Below, piece by piece: positions 62,858 to 64,000 of a stretch of 64,000 nucleotides of DNA. The translations under genes were made by a program, and so were the position numbers. The notes beneath the pieces are model-generated. The model was given only the letters and a program-made list of their open reading frames with translations, made no database searches and was not told where the DNA came from. Origin of the DNA: CAWGAJ01 sp963820545 (lineage in GTDB: Bacteria; Planctomycetota; Planctomycetia; Pirellulales; Thermoguttaceae); contig CAWGAJ010000001.1 in assembly GCA_963820545.1 (NCBI GenBank), positions 2,232,001-2,296,000 of the forward strand, given 5' to 3'. The number at the start of each line of letters is the position of its first letter. The first letter of the stretch is position 1.

Positions 62858-63145
62858 ATGGCGCTTTATAGTCGCTGGATTATGGCAGGTTTTATCCTGG
62901 GAGGGATGACATTCTTCGTGAGTGGTCCATTGTTGGCCGATACGCCGGCGGATCGATCAGCCCTAACAACCGACAAATCCCCCGCTACGCAAGCGGAAAA
63001 GGGCTTGCAGGACTCAGCAAAAGAAACGCCGGCGGCGGAGCCTGCATCCACAGAAAAACTTGCCTTGGAACAACAACGGATCGCGGACAAATACAAACAT
63101 TTTGAAGAGGTTATGTTGGAATTAGCCGAACTCGAGCGCACGGAC
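62858..63145 (+). CDS. exported coiled-coil protein, first frame segment
   Basis: Starts six bases after the previous stop. A signal peptide (cleavage near LLADT) precedes an Ala/Pro-rich linker and a coiled coil (KLALEQQRIADKYKHFEEVM). The frame shifts at about 63146 (GACCGATCC). Removing one base gives ERTDDPDRAALLKKALAQ. Confidence 0.72.
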
Positions 63146-63146
63146 C

Positions 63147-63572
63147 GATCCCGACCGCGCCGCCTTGCTGAAAAAAGCCTTGGCCCAAAGCAAAAACGAA
63201 CTGATCGGCATGCGTTTTGAGCGACTGATCGAGATTCTCGAAAAAGGCCAGCTTTCCCAGGCACTGGATAATCAGACGGAACTTGACCAACAACTCCGCA
63301 CCCTGCTGGAAATATTGCTCAGCGAAAATCGCGCCAAGCGGATTCAGTCGGAAAAGGCGCGGCTGCGAGAATATCTCAAACGACTGGGCAGCGTGCTGCG
63401 GGAAGAGAAGGACGTTCAGGCCCGGACGGCCGGCCGGGACGAACCCAATCGTCTTGCCGGCGAGCAAGGAATAATCGCGGGCAAGACCGCCCAACTGGCC
63501 AAGGATATTCAATCTAACGAGGAAGGCGGAGCAGGCAAAGCGTCAGGCGAGGAAAGGCGCACCGCAAACTAA
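63147..63572 (+). CDS. exported coiled-coil protein, second frame segment
   Basis: Continues DPDRAALLKKALAQSKNEL, then GQLSQALDNQTELDQQLRTL and a heptad-rich helix. It stops at TAA 63572 after SGEERRTAN. The neighbouring frame stays open, so a second indel at about 63555 (GGAAAGG) is likely. Confidence 0.7.
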   Translation, partial: DPDRAALLKKALAQSKNELIGMRFERLIEILEKGQLSQALDNQTELDQQLRTLLEILLSENRAKRIQSEKARLREYLKRLGSVLREEKDVQARTAGRDEPNRLAGEQGIIAGKTAQLAKDIQSNEEGGAGKASGEERRTAN

Positions 63573-64000
63573 ATCAAGTCCAGGTCAGGGGCCCGGTCAA
63601 GGCGGCGGCGAAAGGGAAAACCAGGGACAAAATCAAAAGCCAAGTCAACAGCACGAGAATCAACAATGGAGCCCGGTGCGCAAACGTCTGCAAACCGCGG
63701 AAAATAATATGCAGGAGGCGAAAAAGAAACTGGAAAAAGCCCGGCAAGAAGGCGCGGTAAAGGATCAGGAAGAAGCCGTCAAGCAGTTGGAACAAGCCAA
63801 GGCCGAGTTGGAGCAGATACTCCGCCAGCTTCGCGAGGAGGAAATCGAGCGCGTGCTAGCCATGCTCGAAGGGCGGTTCCGTAAAATGCTGGAAATGCAA
63901 CGCGACGTTTACGAGGGAACAGTCCGCTTGGATAAAATTCCCGCAGAGCAGCGGACTCATAACCAGGAAATCGAGTCCAGCCGCTTAAGCGGCAAGGAAA
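63556..64000 (+). CDS. exported coiled-coil protein, third frame segment (truncated by window end)
   Basis: Reads GAPQTKSSPGQGPGQGGGER, a Gln/Gly-rich linker, then a long coiled coil (KRLQTAENNMQEAKKKLEKA, RQLREEEIERVLAMLEGRF). It is open to the right edge with no stop, so the C-terminus lies outside. Together the three segments form the last visible gene of the moxR operon. Confidence 0.68.

Overview
The window looks like chromosomal DNA of a planctomycete (Planctomycetota, probably Pirellulales-like). The grounds are the gene set and its arrangement: a MoxR / DUF58 / BatA-like / VWA membrane-protein operon preceded by giant PQQ-like and prenyltransferase-toroid proteins, a planctomycete-style Ser/Thr kinase, two GroELs around one GroES, a PEP-CTERM beta-strand-repeat protein, a Wzz-like coiled-coil protein and many small palindromic repeats. 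This is inferred from gene content; no rRNA or other taxonomic marker is present.

Layout. 1-2.1 kb: an edge-truncated GT2 glycosyltransferase and a ThuA-like protein. 2.3-7.7 kb: an AmmeMemoRadiSam cluster made of a Memo-AMMECR1 lipoprotein, a spermidine-synthase-like membrane protein, a small His-containing membrane protein and a radical SAM enzyme with a Tat-like N-terminus. 8-11.7 kb: Wzz-like, transglutaminase/TPR and PilZ-like proteins. 11.8-13.8 kb: a complete IS1595-type element with 25-bp inverted repeats, an 8-bp target duplication, two small passenger genes and a highly structured RNA candidate, inserted in the T-tract of a terminator. 13.8-16 kb: a PEP-CTERM protein. 17-23 kb: groEL1-groES-groEL2-dnaJ-grpE and an FmdB-type gene. 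23.4-25 kb: biotin ligase and a Tat-exported hemerythrin. 25-31.5 kb (minus): four genes with repeated GIFT/DUF4350-like modules, an exosortase-like membrane protein and a flippase-like protein. 31.6-46.8 kb: housekeeping and envelope genes (PH-domain protein, nrdR, GT-C-like protein, polyprenyl synthase, GNAT, LpxL-like acyltransferase, Gfo/Idh/MocA oxidoreductase, CPBP protease, pgsA, rimO, kinase, RluA-type synthase, vapBC, maf). 47-64 kb: HU-like protein, PQQ/TPR giant, toroid protein and the MoxR/Bat operon, running off the right edge.

Three patterns cut across the genes. (1) Ten intergenic tracts are built of degenerate 7-base units; they share vocabulary between loci and in places supply a gene's start or stop codon. 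(2) Several families of palindromic repeats (GTGGCAC-type, AAACCGC/GCGGTTT, CCCTCTCCC/GGGAGAGGG, GTTCCCAGGC/GCCTGGGAAC) are scattered, sometimes nested in each other, and one lies in frame inside a coding region. (3) At least eleven conserved genes are broken by a single-base indel, mostly a missing base, whose repair restores family consensus. This density points to sequence or assembly error rather than gene decay, so the 'broken' genes are annotated as probably functional and given as their separate frame segments where they are long.

The genes suggest a Gram-negative-like, exopolysaccharide-producing cell with a large investment in envelope assembly and protein quality control. The most unusual items are the structured RNA in the IS1595 element, the heptamer tracts, and the apparently extracytoplasmic AmmeMemoRadiSam cluster.
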